Positions 9,459 to 18,320 are shown, counted from the first letter of the stretch. The stretch: DNA of 64,000 nt from Pseudonocardia sp. CNS-004 (GCA_001942185.1 MKJV01000083.1:34185-98184), one strand, 5' to 3'. The notes: generated by a model from the letters alone, not told the origin. Program-made: numbers and translations.

Positions 9459-10981
9459 GTTATCTCCTGCCGCTGCCGGTGCTGCTGCCGATGCTCGGCG
9501 CGGCGATCTCGATCGTCGGCAGCCGCTCGGCCACGCTGCAGCGCGTCATCGGCGTCGTGGTGCTCGCGGCGGTGGCGGCACTCGCGGGCGTGCTGCTCGT
9601 GGCCACCGACCGGCAGGGCCCGATCGTCACCGAGCTCGGCGGCTGGCCGGCGCCCGTCGGGATCGCGCTGGTGGCCGACCGGCTGTCCGCGCTGCTGCTG
9701 CTCGTGTCCACCCTGGTCACGCTCGCCGTGCTCGTCTACGCGATCGACCAGCGCATCACCGACCTCGGCCGGGCCACCGCGAGCACCACGTTCCACCCGA
9801 TGTACCTCATGCTCTGCGCCGGCGTGTCGCTGGCGTACCTCACCGGCGACCTGTTCACGCTGTTCGTGGCGTTCGAGCTGATGCTCACCGCGTCCTACGT
9901 GCTGATCACCCGGCGCACCGGGGCCAACCGGATCCGGGCCGGCATGACGTACGTGACGGTGAGCCTGCTGTCGTCGCTGCTGTTCCTCACGGCGGTGGCG
10001 ATGGTCTACGCCGCCACCGGCACCGTGAACCTCGCCGACCTCGCCGGTCGCGTGGGGGAGTTGCCGCCCGGGCTGCAGACGGTGCTGGGGATGATGCTGC
10101 TCGTCGTCTTCGGGATCAAGGCGGCGATCGTGCCGATGCACTTCTGGCTGCCCGACAGCTACCCGAACGCGCCCGGCCCGGTGGCCGCCCTCTTCGCCGG
10201 ACTGCTCACGAAGGTCAGCTTCTACGCGCTGCTGCGCACCCAGACGCTGCTCTTCCCCCGTGAGGAGCCGTGGACGTTGATGCTCGTGCTGTCGGTCGCC
10301 ACGATGCTCGTGGGCGTGCTCGGCGCGCTCGCGCAGAACGACCTGAACCGGCTGCTGTCGTTCCTGCTGGTCAGCCACATCGGGTTCCTGCTCTACGGGC
10401 TCGCGGTGTTCGACGCGGCCGGGGTGTCCGGGGCGGCCCTGTACGCCGCGCACCACATCACGGTGCTCGCCACGCTGTTTCTGGTGAGCGGTCTCATCAC
10501 GCGGCGCTCCGGCACCGTGGCGCTCGACCGGATGGGTGGGCTGCTGCGCACGTCCCCGGGCCTGGCGATCCTGTTCGCCATCCCGGCGCTCACGCTCGCC
10601 GGGGTGCCGCCGACGGCCGGGTTCGTCGCCAAGCTCGCGCTCCTGCAGGCCGGAGCGGGAAGCGGGCCCGCGGAGCAGGCGGTGGCCGGCGTCGTGGTCC
10701 TCGCGAGCCTGCTCACCCTCTACGCGCTGGTGCGCGTCTGGGTGCGGGTGTTCTGGGGCGAGCCGCAGGCCCCGGTGCCCGACGTCGACCCGGCCGACGA
10801 GGTGCTCGTCGGCACCGCACGCACGTCCGTGCCGATGTACGCCGCCACCGCCGGGCTGATCGTGGTGAGCCTCGCGATCGCGGCCTTCGCCGGCCCGCTG
10901 GCCGGCATGACGGAGCGGGCGGGCGTGGACCTGCTCGACCGCGAGCCCTACCGCGTCGCCGTGCTGGGGGAGGCACCGTGA
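9455..10981 (+). CDS. mnhD: Na+/H+ antiporter (Mrp/Mnh) subunit D
   Basis: MnhD (508 residues), the NuoN/NuoM-like antiporter subunit with about 14 TM helices. Recognisable blocks are LFTLFVAFELMLTASYVLI (about residues 133-151, with the conserved Glu), FGIKAAIVPMHFWLPDSYPN (about 218-237, with the channel Lys) and LLSFLLVSHIGFLLYGLAVF. The start ATG 9455 overlaps the mnhC stop by 4 bp and the stop overlaps GTG 10978 of mnhE. Confidence 0.96.
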   Translation: MSYLLPLPVLLPMLGAAISIVGSRSATLQRVIGVVVLAAVAALAGVLLVATDRQGPIVTELGGWPAPVGIALVADRLSALLLLVSTLVTLAVLVYAIDQRITDLGRATASTTFHPMYLMLCAGVSLAYLTGDLFTLFVAFELMLTASYVLITRRTGANRIRAGMTYVTVSLLSSLLFLTAVAMVYAATGTVNLADLAGRVGELPPGLQTVLGMMLLVVFGIKAAIVPMHFWLPDSYPNAPGPVAALFAGLLTKVSFYALLRTQTLLFPREEPWTLMLVLSVATMLVGVLGALAQNDLNRLLSFLLVSHIGFLLYGLAVFDAAGVSGAALYAAHHITVLATLFLVSGLITRRSGTVALDRMGGLLRTSPGLAILFAIPALTLAGVPPTAGFVAKLALLQAGAGSGPAEQAVAGVVVLASLLTLYALVRVWVRVFWGEPQAPVPDVDPADEVLVGTARTSVPMYAATAGLIVVSLAIAAFAGPLAGMTERAGVDLLDREPYRVAVLGEAP

Positions 10982-11526
10982 GCACCTGGTCTCCTTCGGC
11001 GTGGTTGCCTCCCGTGCTCTGGCTGACGGTGGTCTGGGTGTTCCTGTGGGGCACCTTCACCCCGGCGTCGATCGTGGGAGGCGTGCTGGTCGGGGCGCTG
11101 GTCACGGCCCTGTTCCGGCTGCCGCCCGCCGCCGACCGGCTGCCGGTGCGTCCCCTGCGGGTCCTCGGCCTCGTCGTGTTCCTGCTCTGGGACCTGGTCG
11201 TGTCCGGCGTCGAGGTGAGCTGGCAGGTGCTGCGCCACGGCCCCCGCGCCCGCGGCGCGATCATCGCCGTCCCGCTCATCGCGTCATCCGACCGGGTGGT
11301 CACGGTGATGGCCACCGCCCTCACGCTCTCCCCGGGCACGATGGCGCTGCAGATCGACCACGACCACGACGTCTGGTACGTCTACTCGCTGGGTCCCCGT
11401 GACGACGCAGGGGTGGAACGGGCCCGGAGAGGCGCCCTGGACATGCAATGCCGGGTCCTCGCCGCCCTGGGCACCCCGGAAGAGCTGGCGGTCGCGAGGC
11501 GCCTGCTGGAGGCGGTGCCGCGATGA
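10978..11526 (+). CDS. mnhE: Na+/H+ antiporter (Mrp/Mnh) subunit E
   Basis: MnhE, 182 residues with two or three N-terminal TM helices (LWLTVVWVFLWGTFTPAS; ILVGALV-type segment) and the cytosolic family block TALTLSPGTMALQIDHDHDV near residues 117-136. GTG start and stop overlap the flanking subunits by 4 bp each. Structural subunit of the Mrp complex. Confidence 0.94.
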   Translation: MSTWSPSAWLPPVLWLTVVWVFLWGTFTPASIVGGVLVGALVTALFRLPPAADRLPVRPLRVLGLVVFLLWDLVVSGVEVSWQVLRHGPRARGAIIAVPLIASSDRVVTVMATALTLSPGTMALQIDHDHDVWYVYSLGPRDDAGVERARRGALDMQCRVLAALGTPEELAVARRLLEAVPR

Positions 11527-11788
11527 CCGTCGTCTTCTTCGTCGTGCTCGCGATGCTGTGCATCGCCGGGCGTTCGCGCTCGTCCGGTTGCTGCGCGGGC
11601 CGGACACGCTGGACCGGATCGCCGCGCTCGACGTGTTCGTGATCCTCATCGTCGCGGCGGCCTCGGTGTACATCGCGATCTACCGCGACGGGTCCAACAT
11701 CCCCATGCTCGCGGCCGTCGCCCTGCTCGGGTTCGTCGGGTCGGCAGCGGCCACCCGGCTGACGGAGCGCAGGAAGGGGCACCGGTGA
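11523..11788 (+). CDS. mnhF: Na+/H+ antiporter (Mrp/Mnh) subunit F, frameshifted near 11567
   Basis: MnhF, about 88 residues with three TM helices. The first 16 residues (MTVVFFVVLAMLCIAG) are in the frame of the ATG at 11523; the rest (AFALVRLLRGPDTLDRIAAL and on) is one frame back. The RGPDTLDRIAALD block is diagnostic for MnhF. One G missing in gccgggcgttcg at about 11566-11569 restores the family sequence. The 4-bp overlaps with mnhE and mnhG are kept. Confidence 0.9.
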
Positions 11789-12125
11789 TCGTCGACGTCC
11801 TCTCCGCGGTGCTGATGCTGCTCGGCGCCTGTCCTGCCTGCTCGGAGCGCTCGGGCTCGTGCGTCTACCGGACCTGCCGGGCCGCATGCAGGCCGCCACC
11901 AAACCCCAGACGCTGGGCCTCCTGCTGATCTTGGCCGGCACTGCCCTGCGCGTCGAGCTGGAGAGCGCGGTGACGTTGGCGCTGGTCGGGCTGTTCCAGG
12001 TGATCACGGCACCGGTGATCTCCCAGTTGCTCGGGCGCTCCGCCTACCGCGGCGGGAGCGTGTGCCGGGAGCAGTTGGTCGTCGACGAGCTGGCCGGGAA
12101 GATGCCCGAAGAGCGTTCGTCCTAG
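11785..12125 (+). CDS. mnhG: Na+/H+ antiporter (Mrp/Mnh) subunit G, frameshifted near 11829
   Basis: MnhG, about 113 residues after repair, last gene of the operon. GTG 11785 opens MIVDVLSAVLMLLGA, then the frame breaks and continues one frame back as LSCLLGALGLVRLPDLPGRM. RLPDLPGRMQAATKPQTLGL is the family signature. One C missing in ggcgcctgtcc (about 11829) explains the shift. The stop codon lies inside a long hairpin that should terminate the operon. Confidence 0.9.
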
Positions 12126-12180
12126 CGGTTCGTGTCGGAGGTCCTTGACCGGTGAGGGACCTTCGACACGGATCGCTAGG
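12121..12180 (+). terminator. 60-nt hairpin spanning the mnhG stop
   Basis: Nested inverted repeat: outer arms CCTAGCG (12121-12127) and CGCTAGG (12174-12180), inner arms 12131-12144 and 12157-12170 pairing at 13 of 14 positions, with a 12-nt loop. It contains the mnhG stop codon. There is no U-tract, so it is either an actinobacterial-type terminator or an mRNA 3'-end stabiliser for the antiporter operon. Confidence 0.7.
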
Positions 12181-12189
12181 CTCCGGCGG

Positions 12190-12709
12190 GTGCCCCTCTA
12201 CGCGCTCGGCGACGTCGAACCGGAGATCCATCCCGATGCCTACGTCCACCCGGACGCGTCGTGATCGGGAACGTCACGATCGGGGCGGAGGCCTCGGTCT
12301 GGCCCACGGCCGTGCTGCGCGGCGACGACGGCCGCATCGAGGTGGGCGCGCGCACGAGCGTGCAGGACGGGTCGATCATCCACTGCACCCCGCACGAGCC
12401 GACGATCATCGGGGACGAGGTCACCGTCGGGCACAACGTGCACATCGAGGGCGCGGTGATCGGGGACCGCGCGCTCATCTCGTCCGGCTCCGTCGTGCTG
12501 AACGGCGCACGCGTCGGTGCGGGCGCGTGGTGGCGGCCGGTGCCGTGGTGTCCCCGAAGACGGAGATCCCGGACCGCCGGATGGCGATCGGTGTGCCTGC
12601 GCGGGTCCGGGAGGGCCACGAGGTGCCCGAGGGCTACTTCGACCACGCGGTGCAGAGCTACATCAGGCGCGGGAAGCGGTTCCGTGCGGAGCTGAGGAGG
12701 ATTTCCTGA
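12190..12709 (+). CDS. Gamma-carbonic-anhydrase-like hexapeptide-repeat protein, two frameshifts
   Basis: Left-handed beta-helix protein of the gamma-carbonic anhydrase/YrdA-PaaY group, about 173 residues after repair. Hexapeptide repeats run through GNVTIGAEASVWPTAVLRGD, QDGSIIHC, DEVTVGHNVHIEGAVIGDRA and AAGAVVSPKTEIPDRRMAIG. The VGHNVH segment supplies His residues of the type that bind metal in this family. GTG 12190 opens MPLYALGDVEPEIHPDAYVH. One-base losses near 12263 and 12527 split it into three frames, each repaired by adding one G. The stop overlaps the ATG of ung, suggesting translational coupling. Whether it hydrates CO2 cannot be decided from sequence. Confidence 0.82.
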
Positions 12710-13389
12710 TGTCGGCACGACCGCTCGAGGAGGTTGTCGAGGCCGGATGGGCCACGGCACTGGCTCCCGTCGCCCCGGTGATCGCCGACATGGGGGCGTT
12801 CCTGCGCGCCGAGCTGGCGGCCGGCCGGCGCTACCTGCCGGCGGGCGCGAACGTCCTGCGCGCCTTCCAGCAGCCGTTCGACGCGGTGCGGGTGCTCATC
12901 GTGGGGCAGGACCCGTACCCGACCCCCGGCCACGCGATCGGGCTGTCGTTCTCGGTGTCGCCGCAGACCCGCCCCGTGCCCCGCTCGCTCGCGAACATCT
13001 TCCGCGAGTACTCCGAGGACCTCGGCCACCCCACCCCGTCCACCGGCGACCTGACGCCATGGGCCGACCAGGGTGTCCTGCTGCTCAACAGGGTGCTCAC
13101 CGTCGAGCCCGGCAACCCCGGCTCCCACCGCGACAAGGGCTGGGAGAAGGTCACCGAGCAGGCGATCCGCGCACTCGTCGCCCGCGACGGCGAACCGCTC
13201 GTGGCGATCCTCTGGGGCCGCGACGCCCGCAACCTCGCCCCGCTGCTCGAGGACGTGCCGTGCATCGAGTCGGCCCACCCGAGCCCGATGTCCGCCGACC
13301 GCGGCTTCTTCGGCTCTCGCCCCTTCAGCCGCGCCAACGCGCTGATCGAGGAGCTGGGCGGCGACCCGGTGGACTGGAAGCTGCCCTGA
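12709..13389 (+). CDS. ung: Uracil-DNA glycosylase, family 1
   Basis: Removes uracil from DNA as the first step of base-excision repair. At 226 residues it is of normal length. Motif A is GQDPYPTPGHAIGLSFSV at about residues 65-82, with the catalytic Asp in GQDPY, and the Leu-loop motif is HPSPMSADRGFFGSRPFS near residue 190, with the conserved His. LLLNRVLTVEPG and VAILWGRDA are also family blocks. ATG 12709 overlaps the preceding stop by 1 bp and is preceded by gctgaggaggatttcctg. Confidence 0.96.
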   Translation: MSARPLEEVVEAGWATALAPVAPVIADMGAFLRAELAAGRRYLPAGANVLRAFQQPFDAVRVLIVGQDPYPTPGHAIGLSFSVSPQTRPVPRSLANIFREYSEDLGHPTPSTGDLTPWADQGVLLLNRVLTVEPGNPGSHRDKGWEKVTEQAIRALVARDGEPLVAILWGRDARNLAPLLEDVPCIESAHPSPMSADRGFFGSRPFSRANALIEELGGDPVDWKLP

Positions 13390-13411
13390 GCAGCTGATCA
13401 CCCGCCTGGGT

Positions 13412-13426
13412 GGGGGAGCCGCCCCC
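13412..13426 (+). terminator. GC hairpin after ung
   Basis: GGGGG-agccg-CCCCC starts 22 bp after the ung stop and is followed by another G run that could pair alternatively. Probable transcription end for the gamma-CA/ung transcript; no U-tract. Confidence 0.4.
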
Positions 13427-13641
13427 ATCGGGGGTGCTGTGATCGATCCCGCCCGCCGGCGGGGGAGTCGCTCTTACGATCGATCCGCACGACGACGCGA
13501 CCCGTCGTCGCAGCGAGCGGCCTGGCCATCCGCTCGTCCCCCGCCCCGGCGCAGGTCCCGTCCTGCGCGCACCCCCGACGGGAGAACCATGCTCGAGGCC
13601 GCCCTGACCCACGTCCGCCCCCGCCACGGGCGGTAGCCGCC

Positions 13642-14481
13642 ATGCCGGACCTGATCACCCCCGTTGCGGTGGCCGTGGCCGCCGTGCTGACCGTCCAGCC
13701 CGTCCCGGCGCCGCTCGACCCGTGCACGCTCGTCGTGGCGGCCGCGCCCGGCCTGGTTCCCGCCGGGCCGTCGTGCCCGCTGCCGGTGATCCCCGAGGCC
13801 GAGCCACCCCGTGCGCAGGGTGCCGCGACGAAGCCGGGCGATCTCCTCGATCTCGCCAACTGGTACCTCACGCTGCCCATCGGCCCCGAGGGCGACCCGG
13901 ACTCCATCGACCAGCCCGAACTGCTGGACTACCGCAGCGACTGGTTCGACCTGACCCCGGACGGGACCGGCGTCGTGTTCCGCGCCCCCGCGGGCGGCGT
14001 GACCACGAAGAACAGCAAGTACGCACGCTCGGAACTGCGCGAGATGCGCGGGGAGGAGAAGGCGGCGTGGTCCAACACGGAGGGCGTGCACACGTTGGAG
14101 AGCAGGCAGGCGATCACGAAGGTGCCGCCGGTGCGGCCGGAGGTGTCGGCCACCCAGATCCACGACGGCGGCGACGACGTCATGCAGATCCGGCTGGAGG
14201 GCTCCACGCTCGTGGCGCAGTACGCCGACGGTGCGGAGCAGGTCGTCATCGACCCGGCCTACCGGCTCGGCACCCCGTACGACCTGCGGATCGTGGCCGC
14301 CGACGGCCGCATCACCGTCTTCTACAACGGCGAGCAGCGCGCGGAGATCGAGCGCAGCGGGAGCAGCTGGTACTTCAAGGTCGGCGCCTACACCCAGTCC
14401 AACCCGGAACGCGGCGACCACCCCGACGCGCTGGCCGAGGTGGTCGTCTACTCGCTGCGGATCGAGCACACCGACGGTTAG
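13642..14481 (+). CDS. Polysaccharide lyase family 7 (alginate-lyase-like), secreted
   Basis: Jelly-roll lyase that would cleave uronate polymers such as alginate by beta-elimination outside the cell. The 279-residue chain begins with a hydrophobic segment (VAVAVAAVLTV) that may be a signal peptide. PL7 landmarks are all visible: YARSELREMRG (R-S-E-L-R, about residue 130), SATQIHDGGDD (Q-I-H, about 170) and WYFKVGAYTQSNP (Y-F-K-x-G-x-Y, about 243), which supply the catalytic His and Tyr and the neutralising Arg. It starts at ATG 13642 just after a possible 15-codon leader frame. It stands alone, with no uronate-catabolism genes nearby. Confidence 0.9.
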   Translation: MPDLITPVAVAVAAVLTVQPVPAPLDPCTLVVAAAPGLVPAGPSCPLPVIPEAEPPRAQGAATKPGDLLDLANWYLTLPIGPEGDPDSIDQPELLDYRSDWFDLTPDGTGVVFRAPAGGVTTKNSKYARSELREMRGEEKAAWSNTEGVHTLESRQAITKVPPVRPEVSATQIHDGGDDVMQIRLEGSTLVAQYADGAEQVVIDPAYRLGTPYDLRIVAADGRITVFYNGEQRAEIERSGSSWYFKVGAYTQSNPERGDHPDALAEVVVYSLRIEHTDG

Positions 14482-14864
14482 GCCTTCGCCCCACCAGGGT
14501 CTCCGCGGTGCGCTTCTCGGAATGGTCTCCGCCGGCCACGCACCAGTTCTCGGCCCGCGCACCCCGTCGACGGAGTAAAGATCAGTCACCGGATTAGAGC
14601 AATGACCCCTGACCAGGGCATATGGAGCGGAAAGCCGTTCCGTACGCGTCACCGGCGTCGGCGGCTCCCACACGTGTGCGCTGTCCGGGCTGGCCAGCCA
14701 GAGGGCCGGGTGACCCGCCTCCGCGCAAAAGGGCGTCCCGCCGTCACCCCTCCGTCCGGCGGGGCCCCCCGTCCGTTGTCGCCGCGTGCGCAGGACGGTC
14801 GCGACGACAAGGACGCCGGACGGCTCACCCGGTTTGGTCGCGGCTTCGACCGCCGGTTGGCCGA
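14482..14864. other. Non-coding stretch, start of a decayed zone
   Basis: 383 bp with no supportable gene. One frame near 14650-14700 reads VTGVGGSHTCALSGL, which resembles a single RCC1-type repeat, but nothing around it continues the family. It separates the lyase from a run of truncated genes on the minus strand. Confidence 0.4.
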
Positions 14865-15409
14865 TCAGGTGAGGTTGATCGTGGCGATCGCGGGGCGGTG
14901 ATCGGAGCCGGGGGCGTCGCGGCGGGAGTTGGGGTTGTCGCCGATCGATGCGGGCGCCGGGCCGGTGGTGACGGCGCGGTCGGCGACGGCGTGGGTGACC
15001 TGGTGGCTGGCCAGGATGTGGTCGATCAGCTCGGGGCGGCCGCGGTAGATGCGCGAGAAGCGTTCAGCTGCGGGCATGCGGGCGGCGAGATTCCACAGCC
15101 GCTGCCCGTCGCCTGGTCGGGCTGGTCGAAGCCGCCGGTGCCGATCTCGGATCCCGGAGGGCCGTGCAAGATCTGCGTTGTCGCTGCTTCGGGTTCGTCG
15201 TTCAGGTCGCCCAGCACGATCACGGCCCGGTTCTGGCCGTCCCCGGCCAGCAGTTCGGTTGCGACCGCGCGGACGGTGACGGCCTCGGCGGCACGGCGAT
15301 AGAGCGCGAACGCGCCGAACCGGGCCCGCATGGCCTCATCCGTGGTGGAGAACCGCCCACCCGGAAACGTCAACAGCTTCGACTTCAGGTGGCAGGTCGC
15401 CAGCGACAC
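14865..15409 (-). pseudogene. Endonuclease/exonuclease/phosphatase family protein, N-terminally truncated remnant
   Basis: The C-terminal half of an EEP-fold protein (DNase I-like). Blocks present are TCHLKSKLLTFPGG, AVIVLGDLNDEPEAATTQIL (the GDLND metal/catalytic block), RPELIDHILASH (IDHIL) and PGSDHRPAIATI (the SDHRP His/Asp block). About the first half of a normal ~350-residue protein, including the N-terminal Glu motif, is missing upstream of 15409. A one-base loss near 15078 also splits the remainder between DQATG and AERFSRIYRG. The frameshift could be a sequence error, but the missing N-terminus is real, so I call it a pseudogene. Confidence 0.75.
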
Positions 15410-15484
15410 TGTTCAAGGCTGACGACGGCCCGGAGGTCGAGGAGCTTCGGTCCCGGGGGCGAGACGTCGAGACATTCAACGTTG

Positions 15485-16147
15485 CTACTCGTCGATCCAG
15501 CCGAGCTCAACTGCCCACTCATGTGTGAAGTATTCGACCACGGGCAGCGTCAGGAACGAAACGGCATACACCACGACGAGGAGCCCGATCGAAACGGCCC
15601 AAGCGCGAGCCCGTGTTGCCCAAGCGCGCGGACGAGCGTCCGGCTGACCGGCCCCATCCTGCTCGGTGTCGGCACCGCGGTCCCGACGGGGCCGCGTCCC
15701 CGGGAGCCGACGGTCGGCTGGCCTCAGTACCCACGACGCGATGCCGCACACCACGAACAGCAGCGGCGCCCCCCACACCCCGAAACCGTCGCCGGCCGCC
15801 AGATGTGACGCCGCGGCACCCGACCACAGGAAAAAGACACCCGCGAACGCCCATTCCTTGAGTAGCGGGAACCCCGGCACGATGATCGCGACGGCCGCAG
15901 CACCCTGCCACGCACCTGAAATATAGTCGAAGTATTGCGGGTATCCCAGATGGTGCATCTGGACTTCGACCCATTCGATCCTCGTCAGGTTCCACACCGA
16001 TCCAGCAGCCAACTCGAAGACGACTACTAGCGTGGTGACCCAAAAGACGATAGGGCGGATCCGGTTCCAGTTCCAGTCGCTTCGTGCAAAGGTGACCGAC
16101 TTCTCGTCGGTCGCGTTCTGGAACTTTTTAGTCGCTTGAGTTTGCAT
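15485..16147 (-). CDS. DoxX-like membrane protein
   Basis: A 220-residue protein with a hydrophilic N-terminus, four hydrophobic segments (IVFWVTTLVVVFELAAGSVW; AAAVAIIVPGFPLL and following; LLFVVCGIASWVL), a charged Arg-rich loop and a last helix (VSIGLLVVVYAVSFLTLPVV). The pattern WVEVQMHHLGYPQYF is typical of DoxX-like proteins. ATG 16147 follows gacaaagaggctgag. Base composition is visibly less GC-rich than its neighbours, which together with flanking gene fragments suggests acquired DNA. Function unknown; relatives are linked to redox or thiosulfate metabolism, but that is not shown here. Confidence 0.75.
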   Translation of the reverse strand: MQTQATKKFQNATDEKSVTFARSDWNWNRIRPIVFWVTTLVVVFELAAGSVWNLTRIEWVEVQMHHLGYPQYFDYISGAWQGAAAVAIIVPGFPLLKEWAFAGVFFLWSGAAASHLAAGDGFGVWGAPLLFVVCGIASWVLRPADRRLPGTRPRRDRGADTEQDGAGQPDARPRAWATRARAWAVSIGLLVVVYAVSFLTLPVVEYFTHEWAVELGWIDE

Positions 16148-16424
16148 CTCAGCCTCTTTGTCAGGTCGATCTGATAGTCCAACCGTGCGGCCTCGCCCAG
16201 CTGCCCAAACAGGCCGGGCAGAGACTCCCCACAGTCGGGATGCGAAATGGCCGCCGCTTCTACGATTTTGGCCCGTGCCGCATGTTCGCCACGCACTTGC
16301 TCCCGCACGATGGACAGGGCCCGGGACGGGCACAGGGTGATGGCGTCGCGTGGCTGTGGTGTGGTCTGGTCGTTGGGGTGGCGGGTGAGCAGGACCACGA
16401 TGCCCGCCGATCCGGGTCGCCACG

Positions 16425-17155
16425 ACCCGGATCCGGTCCTCCGGCAGGTCGAAGACCCGTGCCAGGTTGGTACGCATCAGGTGCGGGTTCTGCGTCGAGG
16501 CGTACACGGTGAGCTTTCCGCTCGCCGCCAAGTCCGCGAGATACCCTCGCCGTTCCAGCGGTGCGGCCTGGTAACGCTGGATCCGGAACTCCTCGGTCAC
16601 GACATGGGCGACCGGGCCAGCGCCGCTTCCGCGTCCCCCGCCGAGTACGGCACCCGCATCAGGACGTTGTCGGCCCGGTCCTCGAACACCCGCGGCGCCG
16701 AGTCCGCCAGGGCCTGGTCGAGCTCGACCACGGCGGGCAGCACCTCGTAGTCCACCCGGATCGCGTCGAGCGCTGCCTCAGCGCCTGCGACCGTATCGCC
16801 GACGACCAGGGCAACGGGGTCCCCGACGAATCGCACCTCGTCGACCGCGAGCACCCGGAACACCGCCGTCCGTCCCCCGGCACCGGCGGGGTCGAAGCCG
16901 TGCGGCAGCGGCCCCACCAACTCCAGTGCCTCGGCCCCGGTCACCACCGCCCGCACCCCGCGGCACCGGCGGGCCGGCTCAGGATCGACGGCACGGATCC
17001 GGACGTGCGCATGGGGCGCTACGCAGGACCGCCATGTGCCGGGTGCCGACGGGCTCGAGATCGTCGAGGTAGTCGGCGCGGCCGGTGAGCATCAGATCGC
17101 CGTCCCGACGCCTGCTCTGTTCGACGGGCGCCCGAGCGCCCTCGGCTGACACCAT
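16425..17155 (-). pseudogene. CoxL/xanthine-dehydrogenase-type molybdoenzyme large subunit, fragment
   Basis: N-terminal part of an aerobic CO dehydrogenase/xanthine oxidase large subunit, cut off at roughly 230 of about 780 residues. Visible pieces are DGDLMLTGRADYLDDLEPVG (entry domain), FRVLAVDEVRFVGDPVALVV, DYEVLPAVVELDQAL and GKLTVYASTQNPHLMRTNLA. The pieces lie in different frames, with breaks near 17030 and 16600. No CoxM or CoxS genes lie nearby, and homology ends near 16425, before the molybdopterin site. A decayed remnant regardless of sequencing errors. Confidence 0.75.
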
Positions 17156-17358
17156 GCCGTTCCGTTCGTCCAGTGTGGCAGTCGCCTCTGCGCCGGCGAT
17201 GCCTGTTGGGGTAGCGGGTGGGACACAAGACGCCAGCAACTCGACCCTGTGACATCGCGCTGCGTGCGGAGAGGGTGTGGCACGCCGGTCGAGTTGATCA
17301 GGCAAGGTCTCGGCCATCCGGCGGGAGCCGAGCCGGTCGGCGCAGCGGCGCGAACCGC

Positions 17359-17382
17359 GAGAGCGGCGTCAGCGCCGCTCTC
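17359..17382 (-). terminator. Perfect 10-bp hairpin downstream of the SnoaL-like gene
   Basis: GAGAGCGGCG and CGCCGCTCTC separated by a 4-nt loop, 36 bp past the stop of the minus-strand SnoaL-like gene. Positioned as its terminator; no U-tract. Confidence 0.55.
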
Positions 17383-17417
17383 ACGGGCGTCAAGCGTGGC
17401 GGGCGGATCGGACTTTG

Positions 17418-17853
17418 CTAGGCCTGAATCATGCCGAGTTGTCTCATCAGGGAGAGGACGTCGACGACACCCCAGATCTCAGCGATCCGGCCGCCGGCGA
17501 AGCGGAAGATGAAGATCTCGTGGTACGTGACGGACCTGCCGGTCGGCGGGAGGCCCCGGAACTCGCCCTTGTGGGTCCCGGTGACCGTGTTCCGGCAGAC
17601 GACCTTGTCCCCCTCGGCGATCATGTCCTCGATCGCGACGTGAAGGTCGCCGAAGGTGCGACGGAGCGCCGCGAACACCTGCTCGAGTGCATGCACACCG
17701 GTCGCACCCATCGGCGCCGGTGCGTGGAAGATCAGGTCTGGAGCGACGATCTCGTCGATCGTTTTCGTCGGTGAACTCCACATCGCCGGCGCTCATGGCG
17801 TCGTGGAAGCGGTGGACCGCCGCCTTGTTGCTTGTTACCTGGGTGGTTGACAT
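17418..17853 (-). CDS. SnoaL-like polyketide cyclase/NTF2-fold protein, frameshifted near 17768
   Basis: Small NTF2-fold protein of about 144 residues. The N-terminus MSTTQVTSNKAAVHRFHDAM is in one frame; the rest, from KTIDEIVAPDLIFHAPAPMG onward, is in another. The body has the family pattern with DLHVAIEDMIAEGDKVVCRN and RFAGGRIAEIWGVVDVLSLM. The shift lies in the aaaa run of gacgaaaacgatc. It is the only break in the window that looks like a gain of one base (or loss of two). It is divergent from an ECF sigma factor stub of the SigJ/ECF41 type, a family that itself often carries or neighbours a SnoaL domain. Ligand unknown. Confidence 0.7.
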
Positions 17854-18030
17854 GGGTCTCCTCGCTCGGGGCGCCCGCGGCTACGCGCACCGGCGGGGTT
17901 GGCAGGTTCTTCTCAGCAGGCCGACGACACAGCCGTCCGGAATGTGAGGCGACGCGCCAACCTCACACTTCGAGGCGTCGTCTGGTCGAACTACCGGGGA
18001 CAGACGCGACCGAGGGGAGCCGGCGACACC

Positions 18031-18207
18031 ATGACAACCCGACCTGGGGCCACCCCATCCGGGCCAGAACCCGGCCAGCCCGAACCGGGCCTGACCGCGA
18101 TCATGAGCGAGCGGCGGCAACTGATCAACCTCGCCTACCGGCTGCTCGGCTCCCTCGCCGACGCCGAGGACGCCGTCCAGGAGACCTACGCCCGCTGGTA
18201 TGCCATG
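18031..18207 (+). pseudogene. ECF sigma factor (SigJ/ECF41-like), N-terminal stub
   Basis: ATG 18031 opens a proline-rich leader, then RRQLINLAYRLLGSLADAED and AVQETYARWY, which is unmistakably sigma-70 region 2 of an ECF factor. Homology stops at about 18207. The open frame continues for hundreds of codons, but into unrelated sequence that overlaps the M20 peptidase. Regions 3 and 4 are absent, so no functional sigma factor is encoded. Confidence 0.75.
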
Positions 18208-18320
18208 TGGCCGCGCTATCCATCCGTCGTGCTATGGGGTCGCGATGTCCGTGGAGTGACTTCGGTCCCTCGGCCGGCCGGAGTGGGGTCCGCTCTGTCC
18301 CTGGGGTTCACTCCTCGCTT

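Noticed and set aside
13395..13445. A sixth TGATC...GATC palindrome after ung
   Set aside because: The ends match (TGATCAC...GTGATCG) but the interior lacks the conserved arm and the element is shorter; similarity is within chance.
13390..13560. A structured leader or riboswitch upstream of the PL7 lyase
   Set aside because: The G/C runs form hairpins near the ung stop, but I could not fit any known riboswitch consensus.
13590..13637. A 15-codon frame (MLEAALTHVRPRHGR) before the PL7 lyase, as a leader peptide
   Set aside because: It has a passable ribosome site but no run of regulatory codons and no clear attenuator; chance cannot be excluded.
14640..14705. A single RCC1-like repeat (VTGVGGSHTCALSGL)
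   Set aside because: Only one short motif, with no neighbouring repeats in any frame; too little to call a gene remnant.
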